The translations under genes were made by a program, and so were the position numbers. 35,067 bases of DNA from a bacterium (GTDB lineage Bacteria; Chlamydiota; Chlamydiia; Chlamydiales; 2-12-FULL-49-11): contig JAJZEO010000010.1 of NCBI GenBank assembly GCA_021847505.1, forward strand, positions 1-35,067, read 5' to 3'. Each line of letters opens with the position of its first letter. Positions within the stretch are counted from its first letter, which is position 1. Below are positions 22,124-30,965 of this stretch, in pieces. Under the pieces are notes generated by a model. It was not told where the DNA came from and searched no databases. It worked only from the letters and a program-made list of their open reading frames with translations.

Positions 22124-24823
22124 ATGAAAAAGAGACTTATTCCGGAACAAATTCGAATTCTAGAAAACCATTTGGGCTCTCTCTCCGTCTGGGATTTATG
22201 GGGTCCCTATCTAACTGAGAGAGCTTGGGGAACTGTCCGAGAGGATTACTCTGAAGATGGGGATGCATGGAATTACTTCCCTTATGATGCGGCTAGATAC
22301 CGAGTTCCTAGGTGGGGGGAAGATGGGATTGCAGGGATTTGCGATCGCTATCAGACGGTAGCGCTTTCGTTTGCTTTTTGGAACCATAAAGATCCATATT
22401 TGAAAGAGCGTTTATTTGGGCTTAATTCCAATCAGGGAAATCATGGAGAAGATGTCAAGGAGCTCTACTTTTATTTAGATAGCACTCCTTCCCACTCCTA
22501 CATGAAGTATCTCTATAAATACCCTCAAAAAGAATTCCCGTATCAGCAACTGATCGATGAGAATAAAAAGAGAACGAAACAAGATCCTGAATATGAAATT
22601 TACGATACTGGAATTTTTAAGGAAAAAAGATATTTCGATATCTATATTGAAGTGGGAAAAATCAATTCCGAAGAGATGGTCATTAAAGTGGAGGCCGTCA
22701 ATCGAGGGCCAGAAGAAGCAATTCTTGACGTCATAGCCCAGCTATCATTTAGAAATGTTTGGTCGTGGAAGAAAGATCCTCCTCCAAAACCAAAAATGTG
22801 GAAAGATGATCATCCTAGCGCTAGTGCTCTCGTGTTCGATGACACCGGGTCTGAAACATTCCCTATGCTAGACGTGGAATATCGATTGGGAAAGCGGTAT
22901 TTGTATACATCGTCAGATGCAAGTGTCTATTTAACTGAAAATGAAACCAATTTTGAAGCTCTGGGGATAGGAAAAAACAAATCTCCCTTTGTTAGGGATG
23001 CCTTTCATCGCAAAATTGTGAATAAAGAAGATGGGGCTGTCAATCCTGCTAACACCGGGACCCGGGGATGTCTTCACTTTAAAGATTTGAAAATCCCCCC
23101 AAAATCTTCCCAGGTTCGGTTTTTAAGGCTCTCCTTACTTGCCCTTCCCGATCCTTTAGCAAACATTGACACCATCATTAAAAATAGAAAAAGAGAAGCG
23201 GATCAATTTTATTCTCTTATCTTGAATAGTGGCGCTTCTGAAGAAGAGAAGTTAATCCAAAGACGGGCTATTTCAGCACAGCTTTGGAACAGACAACTTT
23301 ACCTTTTTATTGCTAAGGACTGGGTGAATGGGGACGATAATGATTTTCCTGGCCTTAGGAAAAAGGAGGTCATTCGCAACTTACGTTGGCAACACCTTGT
23401 TTGCAAACACATCATCACGATGCCAGATAAGTGGGAGTATCCCTGGTTCGCTGCTTGGGATCTTGCTTTTCATGCGATGACAATAGGCCTTTACGATATC
23501 AACCTAGCTAAAGACCAGCTGATCCTTTTGATCACGGAGCAATTTCAACATCCTAGTGGACAAATCCCTGCATATGAGTGGGAGTTTTCCGATTTAAATC
23601 CACCTGTACAGGCAACTTGCGTTCTTAACTTGTATGCCATGGAAAAAGAACATTCAGGGAAGGGAGACCTTGATTTTGTGCAAAAATGCTTTGGTAAATT
23701 GGTCATCAACTTTGTTTGGTGGGTAAATCGGGAAGATTCCGAAGGCAATAACGTTTTTGAAGGGGGATTTCTTGGACTCGACAACATCGGGGTGATTGAT
23801 CGAAGTAAACCCATTCCTGGTGGGGGCATCCTTGAACAATCTGACGGAACAGGCTGGATGGGACTTTTCTGCCTACATATGATGCACTTAGCAATTTTGC
23901 TCTCAAAAAAATATGAAAATTACATCCCTTTAGTGATAAAATTTTTCCAACACTTTGTTTACATCGCTGCAGCACTGAATCATAGTAAAAATAGAGATGC
24001 CCAGAATTGGGATGATGAAGACGGATTTTTTTATGATGTATTGTCCTATCAAAATGGAAAACACCAAAAGATCCCTGTTAGATCTCTTGTGGGAATCATC
24101 CCGCTTTTTGCCACAGAAGGCTATTTTACCAAAGAACTGAAAGAGCTCAAAGACTTCTATGAAAAAATCGAATGGTTTCAAGAAAATCGCCCCGATCTAT
24201 TGCAACAATGCGTTTATAGGATACAAAAAAATAATGAGGAATTTTGCATCTTTAGTTTGGTTCCACTCAACCGGTTCGAAAGAGTCCTTAAACGCATCTG
24301 GGACCCCAATGAATTTCGTTCGGAATTTGGATTAAGAAGTATGTCAAAGGTTCATCAACAACAACCTTACAAACTTTTTGATTCGGAGGTTTCTTATTCC
24401 CCTGGAGAGTCGACTATCTATATGTATGGAGGAAATTCCAATTGGCGAGGGCCCATTTGGATGCCTATGAATTTCTCGCTCTATAAGAAATTAAAAAAAC
24501 TTCACAATCTTTTAGGCGATGAGTTTAAACTCCAACTTGATAATGGCGAGAGTGTTCAGATCAAAGAAATGGCGCGTTACTTTGGTGAAGCGATGATTAA
24601 GCTTTTTAAGAAAGACATTACGGGGATTCGCCCCATTTACCGCGGTATTGCAAATCTTGAAGATTTGGATATCAACGATGAGGTTCTTTTTTATGAGTAC
24701 TTCCATGGGGAGAATGGAAGAGGGCTCGGTGCATCTCATCAGGCGGGGTGGTCGGCTTTAGTAGCAAATGTCATCCAAGAATTAAGATCCAACCCAAACT
24801 TTGATCCCACTGAAGACTTCTAG
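22124..24823 (+). CDS. glycoside hydrolase family 63-type glucosidase/mannosidase
   Basis: An 899-residue protein with the layout of GH63 enzymes, inverting alpha-glycosidases with an (alpha/alpha)6 barrel. The N-terminal beta-rich part carries TERAWGTVREDYSEDG (31-46) and DRYQTVALSFAFWN. The catalytic barrel has WFAAWDLAFHAMTIG (about 441-455), QHPSGQIPAYEW, and LEQSDGTGWMG (571-581), where Asp574 is the likely general acid. Later come GESTIYMYGGNSNWRGPIWMP (with Glu762 near the expected base) and GLGASHQAGWSALVA near the end. No signal peptide is seen, so it acts in the cytosol or is exported by another route. Substrate is unknown: mannosylglycerate/glucosylglycerate-type compounds or glucose-capped glycans are known for the family. 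No clear ribosome site precedes the ATG. Confidence 0.8.
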   Translation: MKKRLIPEQIRILENHLGSLSVWDLWGPYLTERAWGTVREDYSEDGDAWNYFPYDAARYRVPRWGEDGIAGICDRYQTVALSFAFWNHKDPYLKERLFGLNSNQGNHGEDVKELYFYLDSTPSHSYMKYLYKYPQKEFPYQQLIDENKKRTKQDPEYEIYDTGIFKEKRYFDIYIEVGKINSEEMVIKVEAVNRGPEEAILDVIAQLSFRNVWSWKKDPPPKPKMWKDDHPSASALVFDDTGSETFPMLDVEYRLGKRYLYTSSDASVYLTENETNFEALGIGKNKSPFVRDAFHRKIVNKEDGAVNPANTGTRGCLHFKDLKIPPKSSQVRFLRLSLLALPDPLANIDTIIKNRKREADQFYSLILNSGASEEEKLIQRRAISAQLWNRQLYLFIAKDWVNGDDNDFPGLRKKEVIRNLRWQHLVCKHIITMPDKWEYPWFAAWDLAFHAMTIGLYDINLAKDQLILLITEQFQHPSGQIPAYEWEFSDLNPPVQATCVLNLYAMEKEHSGKGDLDFVQKCFGKLVINFVWWVNREDSEGNNVFEGGFLGLDNIGVIDRSKPIPGGGILEQSDGTGWMGLFCLHMMHLAILLSKKYENYIPLVIKFFQHFVYIAAALNHSKNRDAQNWDDEDGFFYDVLSYQNGKHQKIPVRSLVGIIPLFATEGYFTKELKELKDFYEKIEWFQENRPDLLQQCVYRIQKNNEEFCIFSLVPLNRFERVLKRIWDPNEFRSEFGLRSMSKVHQQQPYKLFDSEVSYSPGESTIYMYGGNSNWRGPIWMPMNFSLYKKLKKLHNLLGDEFKLQLDNGESVQIKEMARYFGEAMIKLFKKDITGIRPIYRGIANLEDLDINDEVLFYEYFHGENGRGLGASHQAGWSALVANVIQELRSNPNFDPTEDF

Positions 24824-24850
24824 TCTAAGAGGCTGTATCAAACTAATCCA

Positions 24851-25660
24851 CTATAAAATTTCGGCGATTCTAGCTTGATACTGATCGTGTTTTTCGATCT
24901 GTGCATGCCCCCAATTTTCTAGGGGAATGAATTCAACTCGCGGATTATCACGGCTTGCCTTTTCATAGAGAAGTTTGCTCTGAATAAAGGGGACGACCTT
25001 GTCATGTTTTCCATGAAATATATAGATGGGGGCCTTAACTTTTCCTATCCATTTATGAGTTTGAAGTGGGTATTTCAAAATGGCTCTGACTACCCAGAAA
25101 GGCAAAAAGGGCTTGGTGTAGGCAGCAGCAGCGACTAAACTATAATAGGGGGCCTCCAAAATTAGCTTGTTGGGATTGCGATGGGCTGCTACCCATGCTG
25201 CCATTGCCGTACCTAAAGAGTTCCCGTAAACGGTAATCTTTTCCTCACTAACTTCTTTTGCCAAGTAGTCGTAGGCAGCCAAAGAATCTTCCAAGAGCCA
25301 ACTTTCTTTAAATCCTGGGGAACTTTTTCCAAAGCCTCTGTAATCAATCAATAGAACATTGTAACCACGCTCTAGAAAAAAATCGGAACGTTTACCCCAA
25401 GTTGAAAGGTTTTTTCCACGCCCATGGAGAAAAAGGACGACCCCCTTGGGAGCCTCCCTTTTAAAATAGATTCCGTGAACTTCACCCCCATTTACAGGGA
25501 TGAACACTTCTTCAAAAGGGGATGCAAAAGAAAATTGATGCTCTCTATCGAGAGAAATCGATTTGAAAATGAACTCGTCCTGCTTGTAGTAGTTATAGCC
25601 AATGGCTCCACTAAACAAGAGCACGACACCAATCAAAATGCCTAGAAAGAGTTTTCTCAT
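24851..25660 (-). CDS. alpha/beta hydrolase, membrane-anchored
   Basis: A 269-residue serine hydrolase with an N-terminal membrane anchor (2-22, RKLFLGILIGVVLLFSG) and a complete alpha/beta-hydrolase domain. The oxyanion-side block is VVLFLHGRGKN, the nucleophile elbow is VYGNSLGTAMAAW (Ser in GNSLG), the acid is Asp in YIFHGKHDKVVP, and the base is His in ENWGHAQIE. These resemble the YqkD/ABHD13-like group of membrane-tethered hydrolases. The frame also allows a TTG at 25696, but ATG 25660 starts directly at the anchor. Substrate is unknown. It is convergent with the GH63 gene (27-base gap) and transcribed away from aroE. Confidence 0.82.
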   Translation of the reverse strand: MRKLFLGILIGVVLLFSGAIGYNYYKQDEFIFKSISLDREHQFSFASPFEEVFIPVNGGEVHGIYFKREAPKGVVLFLHGRGKNLSTWGKRSDFFLERGYNVLLIDYRGFGKSSPGFKESWLLEDSLAAYDYLAKEVSEEKITVYGNSLGTAMAAWVAAHRNPNKLILEAPYYSLVAAAAYTKPFLPFWVVRAILKYPLQTHKWIGKVKAPIYIFHGKHDKVVPFIQSKLLYEKASRDNPRVEFIPLENWGHAQIEKHDQYQARIAEIL

Positions 25661-25772
25661 GACAGTAAGTCTATCCGAAGAGGTTTTTATTTTCAATTTT
25701 TGTTTCGGTATTCTTGTTGATAAAAAGTGGCGTTCGATTTAACATTTTCTTAATTTAAAAAAAAGGCGTGTA

Positions 25773-26585
25773 TTGCTTAAGGGTATTTTAATCGGAGATC
25801 CAGTTTCTCAGAGCCTGTCACACATTACCCACAATGCCGTATTAAAGCACTTATCGTACCCAGCTATTTATGAGAAAATATGCGTGCCAAAGGAGAAAAT
25901 AAAAGAGGCAATTTTAGAATTAAAAGCTTGTAAGCTTCGATGGCTAGCCGTTACCATGCCTTTAAAAAACCTCATCATACCTCATCTGGATTATCTACGC
26001 GATCGCGCCCATAAGCTTCAGACGGTCAACACAATACTTGTAGAGGGCGATCAATGGATTGGCGAAAATTGTGATGGGATTGGGGCGATGAATGCCTTAG
26101 AAAAAGAAGTCCCAGTCAAAGGAAAGCGTTTGCTAGTAGCGGGGGCAGGGGCCACAGCAAGAGCGATTGCTTACGAAGCAAAACTTCGTGGGGCGTCAGT
26201 CTTTATATGGAATCGAACTCTAATTCGGGCTGAATCGATGTGTAGTGATCTCAAAATAGAGTGTGTCTATGAATTGACTAATGAGTACGATATTTTAATC
26301 AATGCTACTTCTGTTGGCCTATCTAGCGATAAAACATGCATTCCAAGCGAAGTTCTTAAAGGTATAGGGGTGGTCATGGATGTTGTCTATGTGCCTTTTG
26401 AAACGACACTTTTAAAGACAGCTAAAGCCTTAGGCTGCAAAACCATCTCTGGAATAGAGATGTTTTTTGAGCTTAGCGCAATTCAACTTGAGCTTGCTTT
26501 AAACCCACCGTTAAAAAGGGACGATTTAATCTTAATCATGCGTAAATCCTTAGAGGAGTCTCAGTCTAGAATTTCTTTACAATAA
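25773..26585 (+). CDS. aroE: shikimate dehydrogenase (stand-alone)
   Basis: A 270-residue NADP enzyme that reduces 3-dehydroshikimate to shikimate in aromatic amino-acid and chorismate synthesis. Visible features are the substrate-binding GDPVSQSLS (8-16), catalytic Lys65 in AVTMPLKN and Asp101 in ENCDGIGAMNAL. The NADP-binding VAGAGATARAI (122-132) is followed by WNRT, INATSVGL and DVVYVPFETTLL. The start is TTG at 25773, with AAAGGCG upstream; no in-frame ATG exists near the N-terminus and the domain is complete from this point. In Chlamydia the activity is part of an AroD-AroE fusion, whereas here no dehydroquinase domain precedes it. It lies 187 bases from the next gene's promoter-proximal region and is divergent from the hydrolase. 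Confidence 0.92.
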   Translation: MLKGILIGDPVSQSLSHITHNAVLKHLSYPAIYEKICVPKEKIKEAILELKACKLRWLAVTMPLKNLIIPHLDYLRDRAHKLQTVNTILVEGDQWIGENCDGIGAMNALEKEVPVKGKRLLVAGAGATARAIAYEAKLRGASVFIWNRTLIRAESMCSDLKIECVYELTNEYDILINATSVGLSSDKTCIPSEVLKGIGVVMDVVYVPFETTLLKTAKALGCKTISGIEMFFELSAIQLELALNPPLKRDDLILIMRKSLEESQSRISLQ

Positions 26586-26605
26586 ATTTAAAATTTTAAT
26601 AATAT
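26576..26605 (+). promoter_or_regulatory. putative promoter of the 696-residue duplicated-module protein gene
   Basis: TTTACA (26576-26581), overlapping the last codons of aroE, is followed by an 18-bp spacer and TAATAT (26600-26605), with TATAGA directly behind. Transcription would start near 26612, leaving a leader of about 30 nt with AAGGAAG before the ATG. Confidence 0.35.
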
Positions 26606-26640
26606 AGAATTTGTTTTAATGACTTTTTGTAAGGAAGCCA

Positions 26641-28731
26641 ATGGATGCAGTTGGAGCTAGTCGAGAAATACCCATTAGATTTGAACCAGAAGAACTAAAT
26701 ACCTCGGATATAGTGGAAGTCTTTGATTCTTCTTATAGTTCCGCAATTGCCGAAATCCGAGCAGTAGGCAAAATTCTTGGGCAAGGAAGAAAGGTTAAGA
26801 ATCTGAATACAGCTGTCTCAGTCATGGAAAATAATTTAGGTCAAATGAAGGAAATTCTCGCAGTTGCAAAACAGCGATTTCAATCTGAAACCCACTGGTT
26901 TTGCGGTAGGCCTAAATCGGAGATTCAAGCATTTTGTTGTTCAGTCGGCAGTTGGGTTTCTGGAAGTGTTGCGACTGCTTTGGCGATCGACGGTTTAAGC
27001 GGCAACAATGATGAGAGTCTGACAGTAATAAAGACAGTTGCTATTTTGGCTCTAGGTGTTTTCCAGTTTTCACAGGGATGGCTCGCAAGCAGTTATTTAC
27101 AACAAAAAGCCGCTGAAGAAGCTCTATTACTTCTCTTGCAAAGCTCCAGTCGAAAAATGCGTTATATAGAAAGCATGATCAATTCATTTAGAGCTTGGGA
27201 GAGTTATCAAGTTTCGGATGGACAAGCGGAAGATGAATCTATTCAGGAGTTTATTAGGGTTCTAGATACTCTTCCTTCTCATCCGAAGGGAGACGATGCA
27301 ATTTCTAGACGCGATTTACTTGGCAAATTCTTAAATACACACACAGGGCGTAGGCTCTTAAATGAAAGCCACTCTCTCAGGACCTATAAAAAACTTGTTG
27401 AAAGGGAGTATGCAGCCCAAGCTTCAAAATTGAAGGATGAAAGAGATGCTGATTTTGAAGAAGAGGAAGAAGAAGCGATTACAGGGGTAGAGGAGAGTCC
27501 ACATGTTTCGATGAGGAGTGGGAGTGGTCAATCAGATGTTCTGGTTTCTGCTGAACAACTTTCTGGCTATCAATTAGATAACTGGTGTTTTAGAAAGACG
27601 TGGGATATTGGAGCGCTTTCAACTGAGGTTAACCGTGCATATCAAATAGGAGAATCTGAAATTACCTCCGTAGGAGGGGCCATTAAGCAATATGGCGAAG
27701 GAAAGGTTGATTTTCAGGCGGGAATCGAGGTTCTTAGCAACCAGGTTCGACAACTTGAATTACTTGAGCGAATTTCTCAGCACATTCTTGGTCTGGAAAA
27801 AAGCATTCCTAGTGTAATCAGCCTTCAATCCCAACAAAGATACCGCTCGATTATCACAGTGATATTGACAGTATTTTCCTTTGGTTCAAGTGCTGCTGAG
27901 ACAGCCATTCAATTTACCCAAACTAACACCAATACAACTTTACTTGCTCTCACCTTGATTACTTTGCTGGGTTCTATGTTTGCGACTTTACTTGATCAGC
28001 GCTTGAGAGCAAGGTTATTTAAGGCTCTTAAATCTCAAGGCCATCTTAAGGATATTCTTGCAAAAAGATGTTCTAAAAATCTAGCTGCAATGGTCAGAGT
28101 TTGGACCCGTTATCAAAGAGCCATAGAGACGGGTGAAGAAGAAGATGTAAGAGTTGCTTTACAAACACGCATTCCCAGAGCTCTAGAAAATAAGCAACCT
28201 AGAATAGAGGAAATTGGTGAAAGATTGATAGCTGAAAGACAGCGTCTGGAAGGAGTTAGTCAAGAAGAAGCTTGTGCAGCTGATGAGTCCTTTGCTACAT
28301 GTGTACGAAAGCTAGTTTCAAAAGACAACTCTCCTCCAAAGACCTCGTGTCTCGATGCTGTCTCTATTTCCCTTGAACCCTCTCCAGCGCCAGCTCTACA
28401 AAGTCAGTTTGTTTGGGGGAGTCCCGAATCCACGGATGAAGATGATGTACCAGAAGGGGACTGGGTGACCAGATTACAGCAATTGAGGAAGATTGAAGCT
28501 AAAAGAAGAGAGCAATATCCTCTAGAACGAGAAACTCCGGGAATTTTTTCTAGTAGCACCTCTTCACCAACACCGCATCATGAAAGAAAAATCGCAACTC
28601 CAGTGGCTTTGCGTACTGATTCATTAACACATGCAAGTATTGGGCATCCAAGTGCCGCAAAACTAATGGCTGATGATGTCCCTGATGGGATTGAATCGGC
28701 AGATCGTCTAACTGATGAGACTTTGGTGTAG
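26641..28731 (+). CDS. lineage-specific protein with two copies of a coiled-coil/membrane-hairpin module
   Basis: A 696-residue protein that I do not recognise. It contains the same module of about 160 residues twice, at 32-190 and 334-492, a constant offset of 302-303. Each module has an amphipathic helix (EIRAVG.../EITSVG...) followed by an NNLGQMKEIL or NQVRQLELLE helix. A pair of membrane helices comes next (about 97-118 and 128-150; about 402-420 and 432-451), then a Gln-rich exit helix and a closing R-x-W-x-x-Y-Q (184-190; 486-492). The linker (191-333) is acidic and Ser-rich, and the last 130 residues are Ser/Pro-rich and low in structure. AAGGAAG before the ATG is a good ribosome site. 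The N-terminus MDAVGASREI and the hairpins fit an inclusion-membrane or secreted protein, but this is inference. Confidence 0.7.
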   Translation: MDAVGASREIPIRFEPEELNTSDIVEVFDSSYSSAIAEIRAVGKILGQGRKVKNLNTAVSVMENNLGQMKEILAVAKQRFQSETHWFCGRPKSEIQAFCCSVGSWVSGSVATALAIDGLSGNNDESLTVIKTVAILALGVFQFSQGWLASSYLQQKAAEEALLLLLQSSSRKMRYIESMINSFRAWESYQVSDGQAEDESIQEFIRVLDTLPSHPKGDDAISRRDLLGKFLNTHTGRRLLNESHSLRTYKKLVEREYAAQASKLKDERDADFEEEEEEAITGVEESPHVSMRSGSGQSDVLVSAEQLSGYQLDNWCFRKTWDIGALSTEVNRAYQIGESEITSVGGAIKQYGEGKVDFQAGIEVLSNQVRQLELLERISQHILGLEKSIPSVISLQSQQRYRSIITVILTVFSFGSSAAETAIQFTQTNTNTTLLALTLITLLGSMFATLLDQRLRARLFKALKSQGHLKDILAKRCSKNLAAMVRVWTRYQRAIETGEEEDVRVALQTRIPRALENKQPRIEEIGERLIAERQRLEGVSQEEACAADESFATCVRKLVSKDNSPPKTSCLDAVSISLEPSPAPALQSQFVWGSPESTDEDDVPEGDWVTRLQQLRKIEAKRREQYPLERETPGIFSSSTSSPTPHHERKIATPVALRTDSLTHASIGHPSAAKLMADDVPDGIESADRLTDETLV

Positions 28732-28733
28732 AG

Positions 28734-29414
28734 ATGATTTCAACTCAGCACACCATACAACTCCTTGATGAGGTGATAAAAGAACGGCAACAGCTGTGGC
28801 GGGCAATTGATTTAATTATCGATCATCTATTTGATGGTCTGTTGGTTGTATTCGATCGAAATCAGCAAAAGATCCTTAAAGTGAACGACCCATATTGTAT
28901 TTTATCAGGGGGCTACGGTCAGGAAATACTCGATCAACCATTTATTGATCTGGTCCCCTCCTTTCAAAGAGTCTTTGATTTACCCAAGACTAAGAGCGCA
29001 ATTAAGATTAAAATTCCTTTCGGGATCGACCAGTTTGATGCAAGTGTGTATTGCTTTGATACAGTGATTGTCATCCTGATTGACCAAGAACAATTTTCCC
29101 ATCTTCAGGAGATAGAAATCACAAGGCTTAAGGCGTTAGTTTCTAGATCGGAAGAGTCTGCCCTTTGGATTACAGATGTGAAGGGAACTATTAAGGATGT
29201 TTCCTCGTTAAATATCAGTTTAAATCTAGGCTTTCTCGATGAGGAAGTTTTGGGATTCAATATTCAACAATTCTCTATCAGCGAAGAAGAAAAATCCTCC
29301 GTAATCCAAAGGGTTTGCAAAAGTGGTTCTCTTATTACTACTGACGTAGTACACAAGAAAATCACCATGACAAATGGTGTGCCCTATATTTTGCATCTAG
29401 ACACCTATTTATGA
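28734..29414 (+). CDS. double PAS-like sensor protein without output domain
   Basis: A 226-residue soluble protein. Residues about 20-115 read like a PAS fold: an entry helix (RAIDLIIDHLFDGLLVV), VFDRNQQKILKVNDPYC..LSG, then a strand-rich end. Residues about 138-226 repeat the pattern, with ESALWITDVKGTIKDVS, a helix LGFLDEEVLGFNIQQFSI, and ending GVPYILHLDTYL. No kinase, GGDEF, helix-turn-helix or other effector domain follows. The start codon lies two bases after the stop of the 696-residue gene, so translation is almost certainly coupled and the two proteins may work together. PAS assignment rests on pattern only; key cofactor residues cannot be judged. Confidence 0.55.
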   Translation: MISTQHTIQLLDEVIKERQQLWRAIDLIIDHLFDGLLVVFDRNQQKILKVNDPYCILSGGYGQEILDQPFIDLVPSFQRVFDLPKTKSAIKIKIPFGIDQFDASVYCFDTVIVILIDQEQFSHLQEIEITRLKALVSRSEESALWITDVKGTIKDVSSLNISLNLGFLDEEVLGFNIQQFSISEEEKSSVIQRVCKSGSLITTDVVHKKITMTNGVPYILHLDTYL

Positions 29415-29432
29415 TTAAGGCGAGTTTTTAAG

Positions 29433-29461
29433 TTGTGCTGATTTTACTAATACAGTAGAAT
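29433..29461 (+). promoter_or_regulatory. putative promoter of the dicarboxylate carrier operon
   Basis: TTGTGC (29433-29438), a 17-bp spacer and TAGAAT (29456-29461; 5 of 6 consensus bases) lie 30 bases upstream of the ATG. The leader would hold the GAGGTAGGA ribosome site. Confidence 0.45.
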
Positions 29462-29491
29462 TTTTGCTCTCAATAGCATGTGAGGTAGGAC

Positions 29492-30943
29492 ATGAGCGCG
29501 GTTTCCCATTTTCCCTTGAAGACTAAGAGAAAACTTTGGCCTTTAGATAAAAAAAAGACTAATTTAGCTATTTGTGTTGCCCTCGGGCTAGGTATCTGGG
29601 TAAGCCCAGTTCCCGAAGGACTTGACCCCAAGGCTTGGAAGCTCTTTGCTTTATTTATTTACACTGTGGCTGGGCTCATTCTAAACCCCATTGAACGTGG
29701 CACCTTGACTCTAACAAGCCTTGTGTTTGTCGTTATGACAGGGATAGCTTCTTTTAAAGAGGCTTTTCAAGGCTTCTCTGATCCTACAGTATGGTTAATT
29801 ACGATCGCCTTCTTTTTTGCTCGGGGATTTGTCAAGACCGGTTTAGGCATGCGTATTGCTTACAAAATTTTAAGCCGCGTAGGAAAAAGCACTTTAGGAA
29901 TGGCTTATGGTCTTGTCTTTACCGACTGGCTTTTAGGAAGCGCTATCCCTAGCGTGACAGCCAGAGCTGGGGCGATCATTTTTCCTTTGGCTACCTCGAT
30001 TTCAAAGGCCCTAGGAAGTCACCCCAACGAGGGTTCGCGGAAGATTGGAGCTTATTTAATTAAGACTCTATTTCAATGCGGAGCCGTCACTAGTGCGATG
30101 TTTCTTACCGCGATGGCGGGAAATCCGATGGTGCAGGGGCTTGCAGAGAAGTGTGGAGTCAATATGACCTGGGGAAGTTGGGCCTTGGCTGCTCTTCTAC
30201 CTGGATTTTGTTCATTGGCGGTGATTCCTTGGCTCCTTTTAAAAATTTACCCTCCAGAGATTTTAGAGTGTAAAGAGAGTGTGTCGATTGCAAAAACTAA
30301 GCTCAAAGAAATGGGGCCGCTTTCTAGAGGGGAGTGGATCATGATTTTTTCTTTTGCCATCATGATCTTTCTTTGGGCGACCGCCGCTTGGATTGGGGTT
30401 TCAGCCGCAGTAACGGCGCTCATTGGGCTTTCGATTTTACTATTAACTGAAGTGCTGACATGGGAAGACGTCCTTTCGGAAAAAGGGGCTTTTGATACAT
30501 TATTTTGGTTCTCGTCTTTAATTGCCCTTGCAACGCTCTTGGCTAAATTCGGGTTCATGGATTGGTTTTCTCTCCATATTGGAGGAAAGCTAGCAGGCCA
30601 TCACCCCGTCGTTAGCTTCTTGATCATCTCTGGTCTTTACTATTACTCCCATTATCTATTTGCAAGTAACATTGCTCATATTACAGCGATGTACGCTCCT
30701 TTCTTGCTCCTTGCAATTGGGGCTGGGGTTCCGCCCGCACTAGCTGCTTTTTCGCTGGGATATATCAGTAGTTTATTTGGCTCCTTGACCACCTATGGAT
30801 GCGGTCCTGCGCCGATCTTCTTTGGCTCTGGTTATGTCAAATCAAAAGATTGGTGGAAGCTTGGGTTTATCATTAGCCTGGTAAACATCGCGATTTGGCT
30901 TTCTGTGGGAGCTATTTGGTGGCGAGTCATTGGATTATATTAG
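29492..30943 (+). CDS. DASS/SLC13-family dicarboxylate (2-oxoglutarate/malate) transporter
   Basis: A 483-residue inner-membrane protein with about twelve to fourteen hydrophobic segments. Family blocks are WKLFALFIYTVAGLILNPI near the N-terminus and TDWLLGSAIPSVTARAGAIIFPL (the first SNT-like hairpin, here SVTARAG). ANIAHITAMYAPF-like SNIAHITAMYAPFLL and LFGSLTTYGCGPAPIFFGSGYV near the end form the second substrate hairpin. These match the plastid 2-oxoglutarate/malate translocator group, which is also characteristic of chlamydiae (C. trachomatis CT204 type). It imports host C4/C5 dicarboxylates by antiport or sodium symport. AGGTAGGAC before the ATG is a good ribosome site. The SET gene follows after 22 bases, and aconitase after that. 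Confidence 0.9.
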   Translation: MSAVSHFPLKTKRKLWPLDKKKTNLAICVALGLGIWVSPVPEGLDPKAWKLFALFIYTVAGLILNPIERGTLTLTSLVFVVMTGIASFKEAFQGFSDPTVWLITIAFFFARGFVKTGLGMRIAYKILSRVGKSTLGMAYGLVFTDWLLGSAIPSVTARAGAIIFPLATSISKALGSHPNEGSRKIGAYLIKTLFQCGAVTSAMFLTAMAGNPMVQGLAEKCGVNMTWGSWALAALLPGFCSLAVIPWLLLKIYPPEILECKESVSIAKTKLKEMGPLSRGEWIMIFSFAIMIFLWATAAWIGVSAAVTALIGLSILLLTEVLTWEDVLSEKGAFDTLFWFSSLIALATLLAKFGFMDWFSLHIGGKLAGHHPVVSFLIISGLYYYSHYLFASNIAHITAMYAPFLLLAIGAGVPPALAAFSLGYISSLFGSLTTYGCGPAPIFFGSGYVKSKDWWKLGFIISLVNIAIWLSVGAIWWRVIGLY

Positions 30944-30965
30944 ACTATCGAGTATATCCTTGTGA

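Noticed and set aside
25661-25701. TTGAAA-N17-TAGACT promoter for the alpha/beta hydrolase
   Set aside because: The hexamers fit, but the -10 ends only seven bases before the chosen ATG, which would require a leaderless message.
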